From the NCBI GenBank assembly GCA_023392185.1, contig JAEVZP010000054.1, positions 1 through 6,406 on the forward strand: a stretch of 6,406 nt of DNA, written 5' to 3'. The stretch is from Bacteroidota bacterium (GTDB lineage: Bacteria > Bacteroidota > Bacteroidia > Chitinophagales > Chitinophagaceae). Within the stretch, counting starts at the first letter, position 1, and every line of letters begins with the position of its first letter. The notes under the pieces are model-generated. The model had not been told where the DNA came from and ran no database searches. It saw only the letters and a list, made by a program, of their open reading frames with translations. This document shows positions 4,056 through 6,406 of the stretch, piece by piece. A program made the position numbers and the translations under genes.

Positions 4056-5066
4056 TTAAAACCGCGGGCAGGCAAACTTGCTGTCGCGCAGATCTTTCTT
4101 GTAATGGCCCTGGTACAGCAGAGATACTTCAAAAGCACCGCGCCCACTGTTGGCCGACTTTAAAGGTGAGATGGTATAATCATAGGAGGAGGTCAGCCGC
4201 AGATCGCCCCACTGATAGCCTGCTACGCCCACCACGGCATCGCCCCAGCGGTGAAACGCGCCCACCAGGAAAGAGCCGGCTGCCGCATCGCCCCCAATGC
4301 GAAACTGCGCCAGCGTGCCATAGAGTCCTTCCCAGGCGGTTTGCTGCAAGGTGAAATAAGCGGAGGGCGTCAGGATAACGGTTGGGCTGACGCGGATGAT
4401 TGCTTCGGCATTGCCCGTAGGGCGCAGGCCCAGCTGGTGTGCCGTGCTGTAAAACGTTTCGGTAGGCCGGTTCAGGTGCGCAACACCGCCGCCGATCTTG
4501 AGGTAAAAGTTTTCGTTGGGGAAAAAAGCATAGTTCAGTCCCAGCCCAATATCGGTATAGCCGGTTTGCCGCACTTCTGCCGGCTCCCCGCTCTTGATCA
4601 TTTCATCAAACTTAAAGCCGTCCCACTGCTGATCGAAGGTGAAGCGGTTAAAATCCACCCGGCGCTGCACCCTACCCACGGAGGCACCCAGCGAAATCAT
4701 ATGGTGCTCGCCCAGCTGCAGGTGATAAGCTACAAACAGATCGCCCCGTGTTTGTTCCAGCTGCCCGGCCCCGGCCCGGTCGCTCCAGAAAGCGCCCCCC
4801 ACGCCCAGCCAGTTGGATCCCTCAATGCCGCGCAACAGCTGCGCTTCGCCAAAAACCGAGACCGTGGTATAAGGCACAGGGATGGAAGCCCACTGCTCCC
4901 GGTATTGCGCGCCCACACGGTAGCTGGCGTCGGGCAGCAGCGCCGTGTTGGCGGGGTTGGCCAGCAGCGGTGCATTCCAGTATTGCGAAAAGTGAATGCC
5001 TTGTGCAGCGCTGTCGGCCGCCGGAAGCAGGAGCGCCGACAGAAAGGCCCAAAAAAGTTTTTTCAT
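4056..5066 (-). CDS. Type IX secretion system membrane protein, PorP/SprF family
   Basis: An outer-membrane beta-barrel protein of 336 residues, typical of the family. A signal peptide (MKKLFWAFLSALLLPAADSA, cut near AAQ22) is followed by the family hallmark IHFSQYWNAPLLANPA (24-39) and YRVGAQYREQW. Repeated amphipathic strands come next (GLGLNYAFFPNENFYLKIGGGVAHL; FLVGAFHRWGDAVVGVAGYQWGDL). The end is SYDYTISPL, GAFEVSLLYQG and a terminal CPRF (333-336), also characteristic. In known systems SprF-like proteins are needed to secrete or anchor the partner proteins that carry type B C-terminal domains. The ATG overlaps the upstream gene's stop by one base (TGATG), so the two are translationally coupled. 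This makes the PKD protein the obvious partner (inference). It is one of the many PorP paralogues, not necessarily the core PorP of the machinery. Confidence 0.95.
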   Translation of the reverse strand: MKKLFWAFLSALLLPAADSAAQGIHFSQYWNAPLLANPANTALLPDASYRVGAQYREQWASIPVPYTTVSVFGEAQLLRGIEGSNWLGVGGAFWSDRAGAGQLEQTRGDLFVAYHLQLGEHHMISLGASVGRVQRRVDFNRFTFDQQWDGFKFDEMIKSGEPAEVRQTGYTDIGLGLNYAFFPNENFYLKIGGGVAHLNRPTETFYSTAHQLGLRPTGNAEAIIRVSPTVILTPSAYFTLQQTAWEGLYGTLAQFRIGGDAAAGSFLVGAFHRWGDAVVGVAGYQWGDLRLTSSYDYTISPLKSANSGRGAFEVSLLYQGHYKKDLRDSKFACPRF

Positions 5067-6406
5067 CAGCGCAGCAGGGTTATGTGGCCGTTTTTATTCA
5101 CGGTGCTTCCGTCTATAAAAACAGCGGTGAGGGTATAGGCGTAAGCATCTGCTTCCTGTGGCTGGCCGTTCCAGGTGCCGTCCCAGCCTTTTTGGGGATC
5201 AGAGGTTTCAAATACCAGTTGCCCCCAGCGGTTGTAGATGCGGAAAGTAAGAGTCTCAAAAGCCGCACCCCGGACATACAGCAGATCGTTCCTGCCGTCG
5301 CCGTTGGGCGAGAAAGCGGTAGGCACATCGGCTGCAATGCGCACGTCGGCCACCACGTCGCGGCACAGGGTGTCAAGGCATCCATCTTTTGAAACGGCCG
5401 TCAGGCAGGCCAGATAAGTGCCGGTGCGTTTATAGAAATGTTCCGGATTCTCAGCTGTTGAGCTGCCGCCGTCGCCAAAGGCCCACCGATACCGTTCTGC
5501 ATCCACCGATTGATTGATAAACTGAATCGGCACGTTGGGTTCGGGAATGATCGGCGTGTAATCGAAATTGGCAACGGGCCGGCGCAGGATATGCACGGTT
5601 CGCCGAACGGTATCAGCTTTGTTGCACGCCGCCGGGTTGCCGGCAATCAGCGTCACGGTGTAGCGCCCTGGCTGCTCATAGACGTGGAAAGGTGCAATCA
5701 GGGAAGACGTGTCACCATCGCCAAAATCCCAGTAAATGCCGGTGGCATTGGTGGTGTTGCTTTGAAAATACACTCCGCCGGCATCCAGGCAAAGCGAGTC
5801 GGGCGCGGTAAAGGCAGCTGCTACCGTCTGGCTGCTAAGGGTTACTGTCTGGAAAGAAGTATCGGGCGCGTTGCAGGCTGCCGGGTCCGTTACAATCAGC
5901 CGGACGGTATAGGTTCCGGTATCAGTATACACATGCGAAACCGGATTACGGGCCGAGGACGCCGTGCCATCCCCGAAATCCCAGCTGAAGGTGGCGCTGC
6001 CGCCCGGCGTGCGAATATTATTGGTGATGCCAATCGTATAAGGAGGACAGCCGCTGGTAACCTGTGCCGTCCAGTTCCCGGAAATGGCATTGCTGTCTAC
6101 CCGTATGGTGATATAAGTGGTGTCGCGTTCGCGGCAGGCAACTGCGTTGGTCGCAATCAGCTGGGCCCGGTACGTGCCTGGGCGGGTATAAATATGAACC
6201 GGATTCCGGGCGGTGTCGCCCGGTGTGCCGTCGCCAAAGTCCCATTGGAAAGCGGCTGCATTGGCCGAGGTATTGTTGAAGGTGACTTCCAGGGGCGGGC
6301 AACCACTGCTGGCAGGCGTGGCAGCAGCGGCAGCGCGCACCGAGCCGAGTTCAAAGGCAATTTTAAGCGCAATCAGGTTGCAGTTGCGCGCCGATTGGTT
6401 GCTGGG
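5066..6406 (-). CDS. PKD-repeat surface protein with gliding-motility/T9SS type B C-terminal domain; N-terminus outside window
   Basis: The frame is open to the right edge (446 visible residues, first PSNQSARNCNL), so the true start lies beyond 6406; the GTG at 6338-6340 is only an internal Val. Four PKD domains follow at about 30-103, 110-191, 195-273 and 277-353. They are marked by WDFGDG at 55, 142 and 226 and WAFGDG at 308, each with the P-x-H-x-Y, G-x-Y end of the fold. The C-terminal domain (362-446) has PTAFSPNGDGRND, FRIYNRWGQLVFET, GWDGTWNG, AYAYTL and a final GHITLLR: the CHU_C/gliding-motility-associated sorting domain. Such proteins are secreted by T9SS and stay on or leave the cell surface. 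Likely roles are adhesion or polymer contact; no enzyme domain is visible in this part. It is coupled to the PorP/SprF gene. Cysteines recur near the start and end of the repeats, probably as disulfides. Confidence 0.93.
   Translation of the reverse strand, partial: PSNQSARNCNLIALKIAFELGSVRAAAAATPASSGCPPLEVTFNNTSANAAAFQWDFGDGTPGDTARNPVHIYTRPGTYRAQLIATNAVACRERDTTYITIRVDSNAISGNWTAQVTSGCPPYTIGITNNIRTPGGSATFSWDFGDGTASSARNPVSHVYTDTGTYTVRLIVTDPAACNAPDTSFQTVTLSSQTVAAAFTAPDSLCLDAGGVYFQSNTTNATGIYWDFGDGDTSSLIAPFHVYEQPGRYTVTLIAGNPAACNKADTVRRTVHILRRPVANFDYTPIIPEPNVPIQFINQSVDAERYRWAFGDGGSSTAENPEHFYKRTGTYLACLTAVSKDGCLDTLCRDVVADVRIAADVPTAFSPNGDGRNDLLYVRGAAFETLTFRIYNRWGQLVFETSDPQKGWDGTWNGQPQEADAYAYTLTAVFIDGSTVNKNGHITLLR
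5069..5323 (-). other. T9SS type B (gliding-motility-associated) C-terminal sorting domain
   Basis: The last 85 codons of the PKD protein. The opening PTAFSPNGDGRND, the central IYNRWGQLVFE, the GWDGTWNG turn and the end DGSTVNKNGHITLLR are the standard landmarks of this domain. It directs export across the outer membrane by T9SS. The type B class is known to rely on SprF-like proteins, which matches the gene that follows. Confidence 0.92.
5348..6319 (-). repeat. Four tandem PKD domain repeats inside the surface-protein gene
   Basis: The repeats cover 6098-6319, 5834-6079, 5588-5824 and 5348-5578. The WDFGDG cores are spaced 87, 84 and 82 residues apart. The DNA copies have diverged, so this is old duplication with little recent recombination. 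More repeats may lie beyond the window. Confidence 0.85.

Noticed and set aside
4251..5138. Plus-strand ORF of 295 codons
   Set aside because: Antisense to the PorP/SprF gene and runs into the sorting domain of the PKD gene. No signal or motif is visible.
6338..6340. GTG as start of the PKD protein
   Set aside because: The frame continues open to base 6406, and the codons before it continue an ordinary protein sequence (LIALKIAFELGS). No signal peptide follows the GTG, which a T9SS cargo must have.

Overview
The window comes from a member of the Bacteroidota with fairly GC-rich genes. The evidence is a T9SS outer-membrane protein of the PorP/SprF family next to a PKD-repeat protein with a gliding-motility/type B C-terminal domain, Bacteroidota-type promoters (TTG plus TAnnTTTG), and start codons without Shine-Dalgarno sequences. 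The genus cannot be fixed from the sequence; Chitinophagia or Saprospiria would fit.

All seven recognisable genes lie on the minus strand, so transcription runs from right to left. From the right edge: a large secreted PKD adhesin-like protein (its start lies outside the window) is translationally coupled (TGATG) to a PorP/SprF-family protein. This looks like a surface protein and its T9SS partner. A 304-bp gap follows, then a single-gene OmpR/PhoB-type response regulator with its own promoter candidate and a strong terminator. Next come pssA (phosphatidylserine synthase), purS (the small subunit of FGAM synthase) and a secreted protein of unknown function, all closely spaced and possibly one operon. 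At the left edge is a PAS-like/LuxR-type regulator, cut off inside its helix-turn-helix.

The most unusual part is the 366 bp between the LuxR-type regulator and the secreted protein (543-908). It holds a perfect 21-bp inverted repeat, two near-identical 20-bp repeats that each contain the dyad CGTA-N4-TACG, and a consensus plus-strand promoter. The promoter leads into an 18-codon signal-peptide-like ORF whose stop codon lies inside a terminator-like hairpin. This is the only plus-strand transcription unit supported by the sequence. It could be a small RNA or small-protein gene controlled by the regulator, or the remnant of a deleted secreted-protein gene. A second oddity is a TTTTCCGGAAAA palindrome found in three separate intergenic gaps. 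No tRNA, rRNA, CRISPR array or transposase was seen.
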